This document shows positions 25,210 to 33,770 of a DNA stretch of 64,000 bases, in pieces. The stretch lies in assembly GCF_007713735.2 (NCBI RefSeq), contig NZ_VMNW02000003.1, forward strand, positions 183,975 to 247,974, read 5' to 3'. Under the pieces are notes generated by a model, which did not search any database, had not been told where the DNA came from, and was given only the letters and a program-made list of their open reading frames with translations. Positions within the stretch are counted from its first letter, which is position 1. Every line of letters starts with the position of its first letter. Source of the stretch: Amycolatopsis acidicola. GTDB taxonomy: Bacteria; Actinomycetota; Actinomycetes; Mycobacteriales; Pseudonocardiaceae. The position numbers were made by a program, and so were the translations under genes.

Positions 25210-26253
25210 ATGTCCTCACGATCCAGCATCGGCAGGTTCCTCGCGGCGGCCGTCGCGATGGCGCTGACCGTGACCATCTCGGCGTGCGCCGGGAACGCCG
25301 CCCCGGCCAAATCGGCCGACGGCACCACGTCCTTCACACTCGTGCTGCCCTGGTACGCCGATCCCGAGGGCGGCGGTTTCTTCGCCGCGCGGTCCGAAGG
25401 GCTGTACCAGAACAAGAAGCTCGACGTCATCCTGCAACCGGGCGGGCCCCAGGTGTCGGCGACGCAGCTCGTGGCGTCGGGCCGCGCGCAGGTCGGGTTC
25501 TCCGACGCCGCCGGCATCATCCAGGCGCGTCAGCAGGGCATCCTGATCGTCGCGATCGGCGCGCTGTACCAGGACAATCCGGTCGGCATGATGGTGCACG
25601 CCGACACCGGCATCACCTCCTTCGCGGGGATGGCCGGCAAGACCTGGGCCGTGCAGACCGGGCAGCTCGGGCCCGACTGGGTCAAGAAGAGCACCGGCAT
25701 CGACTTCGGCACGCAGGTGTACAACGGCTCCATCGCGAACTTCCTCACCAACGACGGACTCGTGCAGCAGGGTTGGCCGACGAACGAGGCCTACGAGGCG
25801 GAGAAATCCGGGGTGAAGGTGAACTTCGTGCCGTTCTCGGCGGCGGGTTTCAACCCGTACAACGACGTACTCTTCACGTCGGAGTCCTATTTGGCCGGCC
25901 ACCGGCAGGAGCTGACGGACTTCCTCGCCGCGAGCCTGCAGGGCTGGTCGGACTACATGGGCAACGTCGACGTGGCCAAGACGGCCAATGACGCGATCCT
26001 CAAGGCGAACGACCAGCTGACCGAGCAGAGTGCCTGGTACGCCTGGGACAAGCAGCGTCAGTACGTGGTCGCGGGCGACGGCGCCAAGCAGCTGGGTGCG
26101 ATGAACGAGCAGCGGTGGGCCACCTTCGCCGACCAGCTCAAGCAGCTCGGCCAGCCGGTGCCCGACGACGTCAGGACACTGTTCGACACGTCGTTGCTGC
26201 CGACGATTCCCGCACCGGCCACACTGCCCGCCGCGCCGGCGGGCTCGTACTGA
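25210..26253 (+). CDS. ABC transporter substrate-binding lipoprotein 2
   Basis: 347 aa with a lipoprotein signal (lipobox around ISAC, residues 23-26). SsuA/NMT1-like body: LPWYADPEGGGFFAARSEGLY near the N-terminus and ILQPGGPQVSATQLVASGRAQVG. It sits at the end of the operon carrying its permease and ATPase, so it is the likely main receptor. The similar gene at 12617 (minus) would be an alternative receptor for a related ligand. Confidence 0.88.
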   Translation: MSSRSSIGRFLAAAVAMALTVTISACAGNAAPAKSADGTTSFTLVLPWYADPEGGGFFAARSEGLYQNKKLDVILQPGGPQVSATQLVASGRAQVGFSDAAGIIQARQQGILIVAIGALYQDNPVGMMVHADTGITSFAGMAGKTWAVQTGQLGPDWVKKSTGIDFGTQVYNGSIANFLTNDGLVQQGWPTNEAYEAEKSGVKVNFVPFSAAGFNPYNDVLFTSESYLAGHRQELTDFLAASLQGWSDYMGNVDVAKTANDAILKANDQLTEQSAWYAWDKQRQYVVAGDGAKQLGAMNEQRWATFADQLKQLGQPVPDDVRTLFDTSLLPTIPAPATLPAAPAGSY

Positions 26254-26266
26254 GCCGGCGGCGTTC

Positions 26267-27631
26267 GTGCTGACCGTGACGAACGGGCTGGTGCTCACCA
26301 TGGCCGACGGCGACGAGCCGTTCGTCGGCTGGCTGAGCGCCGGCCCGGACGGCCGGATCACCGGCGTCGGCAGGGGAGAGCCGCCGAGCACCGAAGGCAC
26401 CGTGCTGGACGCGACGGGTAAGATCATCGCACCCGGGTTCGTCTCGGCGCACAGCCATCTGCACACCTCCGGGCTGCGGGGGCTGGCGGCGGGCGAGACG
26501 TTGTACCCATGGGTTCGCGCGAACAACGAGGTGCTGCTCGGCGCGGCCGACGAGGACATGTACTGGTTCGTCCTGCACGGCTGCTTCGACTTCCTGGCCA
26601 ACGGCATCACTTCGGCCTACAACTTCGCGCTCAGCCGCGTGATCTGGCTCTACGACGATAAAACCGGCGACCGGCCCGGCCAGATCCGCGGAGCGGAGTA
26701 CGTCACCAGGCAGTTCGACGCGGCAGCGGAATCGGGGTTGCGGGTGCTCACCGCGATCCGGCTCGACGACGAGGCGTTCGGGCGTGAGCGGGCGCTGGAC
26801 AACTTCGACGCGGCGGCCGCCGCGGTGCGGGCGACCACCCCGTCCGAGGCGTTCCTCGGCATTTCGGTGTACGGCGCGGTGCAGTGGTCGAGCACCCCGG
26901 CGACGGCCGGGCTGGAAGCGGAGGTGATGGCACGCCACGGCATCACCAACCAAGCACACTTCGTGGAATCCGCCGAGAATCTGCCCGCGCAGCAAGCGAA
27001 GTTCGACTGGTACGCCCGCGCGGGCGCGCTCGGGCCGGCGATGGTGTTCGGGCATTTCGTGCATCCCACCGGCGAGATGGTCGACGCGGTCGCGGAGGCG
27101 GGGTGCGCGGTGGTGTGGCAGCCGACGTCCAACGGACGCCTCGGTTCGGGGATCGCCGACATCGTCGGCTACCGGGAACGAGGGATCAGGATCGGGATGG
27201 GGCTGGACGACCAGTCGTGCACCGACATCTCGGACCCGTTCGGCAATATGCGCATGGGCCTGTACACCCAGCGCGCCCGGCGGTCACAGGCTTCGGTGCT
27301 GATGCCGCGCGAGGTGGTGCGCATGCACACGCTGGGTTCGGCGGAGGTGCTCGGTATCGCCGACCGGGTCGGCAGCCTCGAAACCGGAAAGTTCGCCGAC
27401 TTCCTCGTGGTCGATCCCGGCCGGCCGGACACCGGTCCGCTGTGGGACGTCTACGCCAGTTACGTCCTCGCGTGCGGGCAACGGAACCTCAAGGAGGTTT
27501 ACGTCGGCGGTCGCTGTACCACTGTGGACGGTGAAGTCCGCCATCCGCTCGCGGAGCACGCCCGTGCTGAACTCCACGGGCGGTTGCGCGCGGCCGCGCG
27601 GCGACAGGGCCTGCCCGCGCCGCGGTTCTAG
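26267..27631 (+). CDS. Metal-dependent amidohydrolase (chlorohydrolase/deaminase group)
   Basis: 454 aa, GTG start 14 bp after the previous stop. Amidohydrolase-superfamily ligands are visible: His62 and His64 in PGFVSAHSHLH, a His in NQAHFVES, a His in VFGHFVHP and the Asp in GMGLDDQSCTD, closing with ETGKFADFLVVDP. The architecture resembles AtzB/TrzN- and cytosine-deaminase-like enzymes that remove amino, alkylamino or halogen groups from N-heterocycles. This makes it a candidate first step on a ring substrate. Its TAG stop shares the palindrome CTAG with the stop of the convergent gene. Confidence 0.85.
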   Translation: MLTVTNGLVLTMADGDEPFVGWLSAGPDGRITGVGRGEPPSTEGTVLDATGKIIAPGFVSAHSHLHTSGLRGLAAGETLYPWVRANNEVLLGAADEDMYWFVLHGCFDFLANGITSAYNFALSRVIWLYDDKTGDRPGQIRGAEYVTRQFDAAAESGLRVLTAIRLDDEAFGRERALDNFDAAAAAVRATTPSEAFLGISVYGAVQWSSTPATAGLEAEVMARHGITNQAHFVESAENLPAQQAKFDWYARAGALGPAMVFGHFVHPTGEMVDAVAEAGCAVVWQPTSNGRLGSGIADIVGYRERGIRIGMGLDDQSCTDISDPFGNMRMGLYTQRARRSQASVLMPREVVRMHTLGSAEVLGIADRVGSLETGKFADFLVVDPGRPDTGPLWDVYASYVLACGQRNLKEVYVGGRCTTVDGEVRHPLAEHARAELHGRLRAAARRQGLPAPRF

Positions 27632-28983
27632 GGGAGTGTGCGCCGCCGGTCCGGTTTGAACGGCAAGGCGGTGACCGTCGCCCTGATCTCGCGTTGCGGG
27701 GTTCCCGGACTGCCCCACACGACGGTGACTTCGGTGCCCGGCTCGGCGTGTGCCCGGTCGAGGACGCAGAGCGAGATCGTCGCCCGCAGGTGGGTGCTGA
27801 CCGTGCGGCCGGTGGACACGCCGACCGGGGCGTCGCCGACCAGCACCTGATCGAAACTCGGCCCGAGGTACCGCGGGATGTCCATCTGCTCGGGAAGTTC
27901 AACGCTGCCGTCGAACAGCGCGGCGAACACGGTGGTGACATCGCTGCTGTTCCACGTGAGCCCCACCAGCCCGCGGGACGGCCCACCCGATTCCACGTCG
28001 GCGGCGAGGGCGGCGCGGCCGGTGAAGTCGTGGGCGGGCAAGCGTTTGCGCGGCCCCCAGCCGAGCTCACCCGGCTTCCGGAAGTAGTCGCTCACGCCAT
28101 TCGCGGGGACGAAGCTGCCCCCGATCTTGCCGCGCCGGAACTGCCGCGGCGCCCCGGGCGTGACGATCGCGGCGGGCAGGTAGTCGAGGCCGTTCGTGGC
28201 GATCCCGGCCTCGATGTGTTGCACGGCTTGGGAACGGAAGCCCAGCAGCCGGATCCCGGACTCGGCCCCGGCCGCCGCGACGGCCTTCCAGACGCTGTCG
28301 GCGTCGGTCGGGGAGCCGTGCACTTCGTAGCCCAGTTCACCGGAAATCCCGGTGCGCAGGATGCGCACGGGGGCTTCGCCGACGCGCGAGCCGCGGCTCC
28401 GGTTGAACGCGATGTCGCCGAGCGACTCGCCGGTCGCCTTCTCCAGCGTGCGCAGGGATTCCGGCCCTTGGACGCCGAAGATGAACCACTCGGGCGTGAT
28501 GTCGAGGACCTCCGCGTCCCATGTTTGCCGGCTGAACTGCCAGCGCAGCCAGTCGCAACTCCCCGCGGTGTAGACGAATTCCTCGTCCCCCAGTTTGCAC
28601 AGGACACCCTCGGACGCGACCCTGCCGTGCTCGTCGAGCTGCACGTGGTGCTTGATCTGCCCGGTTTCGAAGCGGGACAGGTCGTTCATCCCGAGCCCGC
28701 TGAGGAACGCCAGCGCCTCCGGGCCGCGGACGGCGACCTTGCTCAGGGAGCTCCAATCGCCGAGATAGCAGGTTTCGACGTGGGCAGCGCTCTCCTCCGT
28801 CCAGTCGACATACTCCAGCGGGAGCAAGGTTTGCGCGAACCGGCCGAACGAGCCCCTGGTGTTCGCCTCGTCCTGCGCTGCCGCGGCCGGGCTGAACAGC
28901 GGCGGCCGTTCGAGCACGAAGGGCGCGTCGTCCTTGCCCAGCACGGCTTCGTAGGTCCGCCGCTGGTGCTCGGTGATGTCCAT
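27628..28983 (-). CDS. GcvT-like tetrahydrofolate methyltransferase 1
   Basis: 451 aa. Aminomethyltransferase (T-protein) fold: VRGPEALAFLSGLGMNDLS with GQIKHHVQLDEHGRVASEG in the folate-binding half, FGVQGPESLRTLE, and TGISGELGYEVH in the middle, with a barrel-type C-terminal domain. It lacks the SHHM(x)D segment shared by the other three copies, so it belongs to a different subfamily. Such proteins move a methyl or methylene group from a substrate to tetrahydrofolate. It is the last gene of a seven-gene minus-strand operon with metF, purU, folP, folD and folC, which argues for a demethylation role. Confidence 0.82.
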   Translation of the reverse strand: MDITEHQRRTYEAVLGKDDAPFVLERPPLFSPAAAAQDEANTRGSFGRFAQTLLPLEYVDWTEESAAHVETCYLGDWSSLSKVAVRGPEALAFLSGLGMNDLSRFETGQIKHHVQLDEHGRVASEGVLCKLGDEEFVYTAGSCDWLRWQFSRQTWDAEVLDITPEWFIFGVQGPESLRTLEKATGESLGDIAFNRSRGSRVGEAPVRILRTGISGELGYEVHGSPTDADSVWKAVAAAGAESGIRLLGFRSQAVQHIEAGIATNGLDYLPAAIVTPGAPRQFRRGKIGGSFVPANGVSDYFRKPGELGWGPRKRLPAHDFTGRAALAADVESGGPSRGLVGLTWNSSDVTTVFAALFDGSVELPEQMDIPRYLGPSFDQVLVGDAPVGVSTGRTVSTHLRATISLCVLDRAHAEPGTEVTVVWGSPGTPQREIRATVTALPFKPDRRRTLP

Positions 28984-28998
28984 GTCCTCTCCCGTTCC

Positions 28999-30255
28999 CT
29001 ATCCGGCCAGGTGACCGCGCGCTTCTCCCGCGGTGACAACGCTCCCGGTGACCAACAACGCCGAGTACGGCCTCCGGAGCGCCTCCGCCAGCGACTCGTG
29101 CACGTGGATCCGTTCCGCCGGAAAGACTTCCCGCGCCTTCGAAGCCAACTCCGCCACGGGCAACGCCCTGGGCGACCGGTTGCGCGTGACGACGAGGTCG
29201 CCATCCAGTTCGGCCACCGCGCGGAGCATGCCAGTGACCTCCTTGTCCGCCAACACGGCGAGCACGGTGGTGAACCGGGTACCGGGATGGGCTTCGAGGA
29301 GCGCCGCCACGGTGGCCCGCATCCCGGCCGGGTTGTGCGTGGCATCGAGGAACACCGGCGGGTCCAGCGAATGCGGTTCGAGTCGACCGGGGGAGCGGAT
29401 CGCGGCGAACGTCCGGCGGACGGCTTCGGCAGTGAGCTTTTTCCCGCGTGGGGCGAGAAACGCGTTGGCGGCGGCGAGCGCGGTGCGGGCGTTGTCGGCC
29501 TGGTGCCGCCCGAGCAACGGGACCGTGAGGTTTCCATAGTCCGGAAGGTGCAGCTGCTGCCCATCAGGGCCGGGAACGCGGGCCAGCACCGGGATTTCCT
29601 TCTCCACGTGACGCAGGGGCCCGCGACGTCCGAGCCGGCGCAGCGCGGCCGGCGGCTGGTGGCCGACGATCGCGACGGCGCCGGGCTTGATGATCCCGGC
29701 CTTCTCGGTCGCGATCGCGGCCACGTCCGGACCGAGATACTCCCTGTGGTCCAAGGAAATCGGGGTGATCACGGCGACCTCGCCGTCCGCGACGTTGGTC
29801 GCGTCCCAGGTGCCGCCCATGCCGACCTCGACCACGGCCACGTCGAGTTCGGCTTCCGCGAAGGCCACGAACGCCGTCGCCGTCATCACCTCGAAGAACG
29901 ACAGCGCGACCGGATGCGTGAGGTCCACCCGCGAGGCATGGGGCTCGATCCGCTGGTATGCGGCGATAAAGCGTTCGGCGGTGATGGGCGAGCCGTCGAG
30001 GGCGATCCGCTCCCGTGGCGTTTCCAGGTGCGGACTCGTGTACCGGCCGACGCGCAAACCGGCCGCGCGCAGGAGATCGTCGATGATGCGGGCAGTGGTG
30101 GTCTTGCCATTGGTGCCGGTCACGTGGACGACGGGCACCGCGTGCTGCGGATTTCCCAGGCGTGCCATGAGATCCGCCATCCGATCCAGTGACGGCTCGA
30201 GTTTGCTCTCCGGCCAGCGCCGGAACAGCGCTTCCTCGACCTCCGCGAGTATCAC
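28999..30255 (-). CDS. folC: Folylpolyglutamate/dihydrofolate synthase
   Basis: 418 aa. ATP-binding loop HVTGTNGKTTTARII near residues 44-58, the Mur-ligase-type EVGMGGTWDATNV and ISLDHREYLG segments and a C-terminal DATHNPAGM loop place it in FolC. The enzyme adds glutamate to dihydropteroate or tetrahydrofolate, retaining folates in the cell. GTG start overlaps the folD stop (GTGA). A FolC in a catabolic operon is unusual; it may be a second copy dedicated to this pathway, which only the whole genome can show. Confidence 0.87.
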   Translation of the reverse strand: MILAEVEEALFRRWPESKLEPSLDRMADLMARLGNPQHAVPVVHVTGTNGKTTTARIIDDLLRAAGLRVGRYTSPHLETPRERIALDGSPITAERFIAAYQRIEPHASRVDLTHPVALSFFEVMTATAFVAFAEAELDVAVVEVGMGGTWDATNVADGEVAVITPISLDHREYLGPDVAAIATEKAGIIKPGAVAIVGHQPPAALRRLGRRGPLRHVEKEIPVLARVPGPDGQQLHLPDYGNLTVPLLGRHQADNARTALAAANAFLAPRGKKLTAEAVRRTFAAIRSPGRLEPHSLDPPVFLDATHNPAGMRATVAALLEAHPGTRFTTVLAVLADKEVTGMLRAVAELDGDLVVTRNRSPRALPVAELASKAREVFPAERIHVHESLAEALRRPYSALLVTGSVVTAGEARGHLAG

Positions 30256-31142
30256 GACACTTCCTCAAGCCGGGGCGCCTCGGCCGCGAGCACGGTGTTG
30301 CGCAGCAGCCAGACATCGGTGACGGGCCCGACCCCACCGGGTACAGGCGTGATCGCGCGGGCGACTTCGGCGACACTGGAGAAGTCCACATCCCCGGTCA
30401 TCCGGACGCGCCCGCGCTCGTCGGTGACCGGGTTGATGCCCACGTCGAGCACGATCGCGCCGGGCTTGACGTGCTCGGCGGTGATCAGCCCGGCCCGCCC
30501 GGCGGCGACGATCAGCACATCGGCCCGGCGGGTGTGCCGTTGCAGCGCACCCGTGCGACTGGCCCATTCGTCGACGGACGCGACCGCGGCCTGCCGCGCG
30601 TATCCCAGGCACACACAGGGTTTCCCGACATTGTTCGACCGGCCGACGACCACGATCTGCGCGTGGTGGTAGAAATCCGCGCGATCCTCGCCTGCCTCGT
30701 CCAGCCACGTGTCGAGCAGCTGGAACACCGAAGCCGCCGTCGACGGAACGAACCGCGGCACGCCGAGCGCGAGCAGCCCGGCGTTTTCCGGGTGCACGGC
30801 CTCGATGTCCTTCTCCGGGGCGATGACGCGGAACAGCGCGGCCTCGTCGATATGCCGGGGGAGCGGTCGCAGCAGCAAAATCCCCGACACGTCCTCCCGC
30901 GCGTTCAATCCACTGACCACTGTGGACAGTTCACTCTGCGTGGCGGTCGCGGGAAGCACCTGCGGGAAATACGGGACACCCAGTTCCCCGGCCAGCCGCC
31001 GCAGGCGCGCCTCATAAGCCTTCGAGCCGTAGTCGTCACCGACCAGGATGGTGGCCAGGCCGACCCCGTCGTGCCGCCGGACAGCCAGCGAGGACTTGAG
31101 ATCGCGGGCGACGGCCGCGCCGTCGATGAGATGGGCGGTCAC
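30252..31142 (-). CDS. folD: FolD-like methylene-tetrahydrofolate dehydrogenase, catalytic Lys missing
   Basis: 296 aa from GTG 31142, which overlaps the folP stop (GTGA) and has AAGGAGC upstream. FolD folding marks are present: LIDGAAVA, SGILLLRPLP, PEKDIEAVHPENAG, the NADP-loop VVVGRSNNVGKP and a C-terminal ITPVPGGVGPVT. FolD normally carries Tyr-x-x-x-Lys for cyclohydrolase chemistry; aligned here is Tyr43 with Leu47. The Gln usual in VQLPLP is also Leu, and the usual DVDG is DIEA. Dehydrogenase activity may remain while cyclohydrolase activity may be weak or altered (inference). In the pathway it would oxidise methylene-folate derived from demethylation. Confidence 0.85.
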   Translation of the reverse strand: MTAHLIDGAAVARDLKSSLAVRRHDGVGLATILVGDDYGSKAYEARLRRLAGELGVPYFPQVLPATATQSELSTVVSGLNAREDVSGILLLRPLPRHIDEAALFRVIAPEKDIEAVHPENAGLLALGVPRFVPSTAASVFQLLDTWLDEAGEDRADFYHHAQIVVVGRSNNVGKPCVCLGYARQAAVASVDEWASRTGALQRHTRRADVLIVAAGRAGLITAEHVKPGAIVLDVGINPVTDERGRVRMTGDVDFSSVAEVARAITPVPGGVGPVTDVWLLRNTVLAAEAPRLEEVS

Positions 31143-31939
31143 GACACACAGCTCCTTCGCTCCGGCATCAGGGCATCGACTGTCGCCAGCGCATCGAGCG
31201 AGCGCCACACGTCATGCACCCGCACGCCCCACGCACCGGCCCGCGCGGCCCAGGCCGAGATCACGGCGGTCGCGGTCTCCCGCTGGTGCACCGGCCGGGA
31301 TGTACCGTCCGGGGCGGCCAAAAGCAAGCCCAGGAAGGACTTCCGCGACGCCCCCACGAGCACCGGCAGGCCGAGCGCGACGAGTTCGGGCAGCCGCGCC
31401 AGCAAGGCCCAGTTGTGCTCGGCGGTCTTGGCGAAGCCCAGCCCGGGATCGAGCACCAGGAGCTCCGGGTCGACCCCGGCGGCGACCACCTCGTCGACCC
31501 GCGCGGCGAGCTCCCCGGCGACCTCGGCGACCACGTCACGATGGCCGGCGGCCGGATACCAGTGCGTCAGCACCCACGGCACCCCAGCGTGCGCGACCAG
31601 CTTCGCCATCGCGGGCTCGGCCAGGCCCCCGCTCACGTCGTTGACCAGCACGGCCCCCGCGTTCAGCGCGGCCTCGGCGACGGCCACGCGCAGGGTGTCC
31701 ACACTGACCGGAACCCCGGCCGCCACCAGCTCGCGGACGACCGGCAGCACCCGCCGGCACTCCTCGGCGGCATCGACGCGTCCCGCGCCGGGCCGGGACG
31801 ATTCGCCGCCGACGTCGACGTAGTCCGCTCCGGCCGCGCGCAGGGCCAGACCGTGCGCCACGGCGGCATCGCGGTCGAGGAAGTCGCCCCCGTCGGAGAA
31901 CGAATCGGGGGTGACGTTGAGGACGCCCATGACTTTCAC
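31139..31939 (-). CDS. folP: Dihydropteroate synthase
   Basis: 266 aa from GTG 31939, overlapping the purU stop (GTGA). All core DHPS signatures are seen: VMGVLNVTPDSFSDGG, VDVGGESSRPGA, the DPGLGFAKTAEHN loop, GASRKSFLG and the terminal VHDV. It joins p-aminobenzoate to a pterin pyrophosphate in folate synthesis. No Phe-Gly insertion of the mobile Sul sulfonamide-resistance type is evident in the GGESSRPG loop, but this is only by eye. Its presence within a demethylase operon suggests a second, pathway-specific copy that raises or modifies the folate pool. Confidence 0.88.
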   Translation of the reverse strand: MKVMGVLNVTPDSFSDGGDFLDRDAAVAHGLALRAAGADYVDVGGESSRPGAGRVDAAEECRRVLPVVRELVAAGVPVSVDTLRVAVAEAALNAGAVLVNDVSGGLAEPAMAKLVAHAGVPWVLTHWYPAAGHRDVVAEVAGELAARVDEVVAAGVDPELLVLDPGLGFAKTAEHNWALLARLPELVALGLPVLVGASRKSFLGLLLAAPDGTSRPVHQRETATAVISAWAARAGAWGVRVHDVWRSLDALATVDALMPERRSCVS

Positions 31940-32829
31940 GGGAAGACGATGGTTTGGTTGCCGTGGCGGATGACGCGGTCCTCGCTGTGCCACTGCACCG
32001 CGCGCGACAGCACGGCACGCTCGACGTCGGCGCCCCGGCGTTGCAGATCCGTGGCGGTGTGAGCGTGGGTGACGCGCACGACGTCCTGCTCGATGATCGG
32101 GCCTTCGTCGAGGTCCTCGGTGACGTAATGCGCCGTCGCGCCGACGAGTTTCACGCCGCGCTCCTTGGCCTTCGCGTAGGGGCCCGCGCCGATGAAGGCG
32201 GGCAGGAACGAGTGGTGGATGTTGATGATCGGCACGCCGACGCGTTCGATGAACTCACCGGACAGGATCTGCATGTACCGGGCCAGCACGAGCAGATCCA
32301 CATTGCCCTGCAACAGGCGGAGGTGCTCGGCCTCGGCGGCTGGTTTGTCCGTTGAGGGCACATGGACGAACGGGATGCCGAAGCTGCGCACCTCCTCGGC
32401 GAGGTCGGGGTGGTTGGAGATGACCATCGCGACGGACACGGCCAGCTCCCCGCGCCGCTGCCGCCACAGCAGGTCCAGCAGGCAGTGCTCCGATTTCGAC
32501 GCGAAGATCGCGACCCGTTGCGGGACGGACAGATCGCGCAGCGTGAACCGCAGGCCGTCGCCCAGTTTCGCGGCGAGATCGCGGTCGATGTCGGGCAACG
32601 CGGCCTTGAGGTCGTCCACACCGAAAACGGTGCGCTGGAAGAAGTTCCCGCCCTGCGGGTTGTCGGAGTACTGGTCGAGGGAGACGATGTTGGCGCCGTA
32701 GTCGTGCAGCACGTTGCCGACCGCGGCGACGATGCCCGTGCGGTCCTGCCCGTGCACGACGAGCGAGGCGTGGTTGTGCAGCCGGGGAAGCGTGGCGCGC
32801 TGGCGTGGCGCGGCCTGGGTGAGGGTCAT
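31936..32829 (-). CDS. purU: Formyltetrahydrofolate deformylase
   Basis: 297 aa. N-terminal ACT domain (about 20-95; GQDRTGIVAAVGNVL), then a formyltransferase-type catalytic domain with INIHHSFLPAF (catalytic Asn/His) and DLDEGPIIEQ (Asp). It hydrolyses 10-formyl-tetrahydrofolate to formate and free cofactor, closing the C1 oxidation route after MetF and FolD. Only one base separates it from metF and it overlaps folP, so expression is tightly coupled. Homologues accompany tetrahydrofolate-dependent demethylases in sphingomonads (from memory of dicamba and lignin-monomer clusters). Confidence 0.9.
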   Translation of the reverse strand: MTLTQAAPRQRATLPRLHNHASLVVHGQDRTGIVAAVGNVLHDYGANIVSLDQYSDNPQGGNFFQRTVFGVDDLKAALPDIDRDLAAKLGDGLRFTLRDLSVPQRVAIFASKSEHCLLDLLWRQRRGELAVSVAMVISNHPDLAEEVRSFGIPFVHVPSTDKPAAEAEHLRLLQGNVDLLVLARYMQILSGEFIERVGVPIINIHHSFLPAFIGAGPYAKAKERGVKLVGATAHYVTEDLDEGPIIEQDVVRVTHAHTATDLQRRGADVERAVLSRAVQWHSEDRVIRHGNQTIVFP

Positions 32830-32830
32830 G

Positions 32831-33691
32831 TCAGTTCCTTGCGCGGAAGTCGGCGATCCAGCCGGACGTGGCTTCGAGGCCGCCGAAGGTGTAGAAGTGC
32901 AGCTTGATCTCGCCGTGGCGGTGCGGTTCGTAGCCCTCGGCGAGTGCGGTGAGGAAACGGTCGGGCCCGGCCGTGCCGAGCAGGTTGGTGATGGAGAACC
33001 CGTATTTCTTCGCGATCCCGGTGCTGGTGCCGACCCCGAACCGCCGCGCGTACGACAGCAGCCGCTTGATCCCGGCGGGCCCGGGCACCCCGACGCGGAT
33101 CGGCAGGCCGATCCCGCGTTTGCGGACCTCGTCGACGTAGGCGAGCACCGCGTCGGAGTCGAACCCGAACTGGGTGATCACCGTGCCGGCCAGTCCCTGT
33201 GCCCGCAGGACGGCGTTCTTGTCCTCGATCGCCGACCACAGCACGGGATCGCCGATGCCGGGATGCCCTTCCGGGTAGCCGCTGACGCTCACGTGCCGCA
33301 CCCCGTACCGTTGCAGCAACCCGGAACGCAGTACGGCGAGCGAATCCTCGTACGGTCCCTCGGGCCGGGTGGGGTCACCCCCGACCACGAACACGTTCTC
33401 GCTCGCGCCCGTCGATTGCAGCGCGGCGAGGAACTCCTCGAGTTCGGCCGGCGAGCGCAGGCGCCGGGCCGAGATATGCGCCACCGGCACGAACCCGTAG
33501 TCCTGCACGGCTTTCACGGCCGCCAGCCGCATCGCCAGGTCTTCGGTGCCGAGGTAGGTCACGTTGACCCTGGTCCCGGCCGGGATCAGCGCGCGCGCCG
33601 CGGTGAGGTTCGCGATGTCCTTCCCTGTCATCTCCAGGGAGAAATCGCCCAGCAGTGCGGTGGCGGCCGCGAGCGCGGTGTCCTGGGGCAT
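32831..33691 (-). CDS. metF: Methylenetetrahydrofolate reductase family protein 1
   Basis: 286 aa. A MetF-type TIM barrel is shown by VNVTYLGTEDLAMRLAAVK, FVVGGDPTRPEGPYEDSL (flavin/folate loop) and VSGYPEGHP, with ITQFGFDSDAVLAYV later. In biosynthesis the enzyme reduces methylene-folate; in demethylation operons it runs in reverse, oxidising 5-methyl-tetrahydrofolate made by the GcvT-like enzymes. The sequence differs from housekeeping MetF at the N-terminus (no ExxPP motif seen). ATG start; 79 bp containing a hairpin separate it from the upstream methyltransferase. Confidence 0.85.
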   Translation of the reverse strand: MPQDTALAAATALLGDFSLEMTGKDIANLTAARALIPAGTRVNVTYLGTEDLAMRLAAVKAVQDYGFVPVAHISARRLRSPAELEEFLAALQSTGASENVFVVGGDPTRPEGPYEDSLAVLRSGLLQRYGVRHVSVSGYPEGHPGIGDPVLWSAIEDKNAVLRAQGLAGTVITQFGFDSDAVLAYVDEVRKRGIGLPIRVGVPGPAGIKRLLSYARRFGVGTSTGIAKKYGFSITNLLGTAGPDRFLTALAEGYEPHRHGEIKLHFYTFGGLEATSGWIADFRARN

Positions 33692-33720
33692 CGTGTACCT
33701 CTTTTCGAGCGCAGGGGATC

Positions 33721-33755
33721 CAGGGCCGCCACCGGAAACGGTGGTGGTGGCCCTG
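33721..33755 (-). terminator. Intercistronic hairpin between GcvT-like 2 and metF
   Basis: CAGGGCC pairs with GGCCCTG and CCACCG with CGGTGG around a GAAA loop, leaving a small bulge. There is no T-run. It may be a partial terminator or an mRNA-stability element that sets the ratio of the demethylase to downstream C1 enzymes. Confidence 0.45.
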
Positions 33756-33770
33756 TCTTCGGTTCTGTGG

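Noticed and set aside
31139..31939. Mobile sulfonamide-resistance DHPS (Sul-like)
   Set aside because: The GGESSRPG loop looks like chromosomal FolP with no evident Phe-Gly insertion, and no integron or IS sequence is near.
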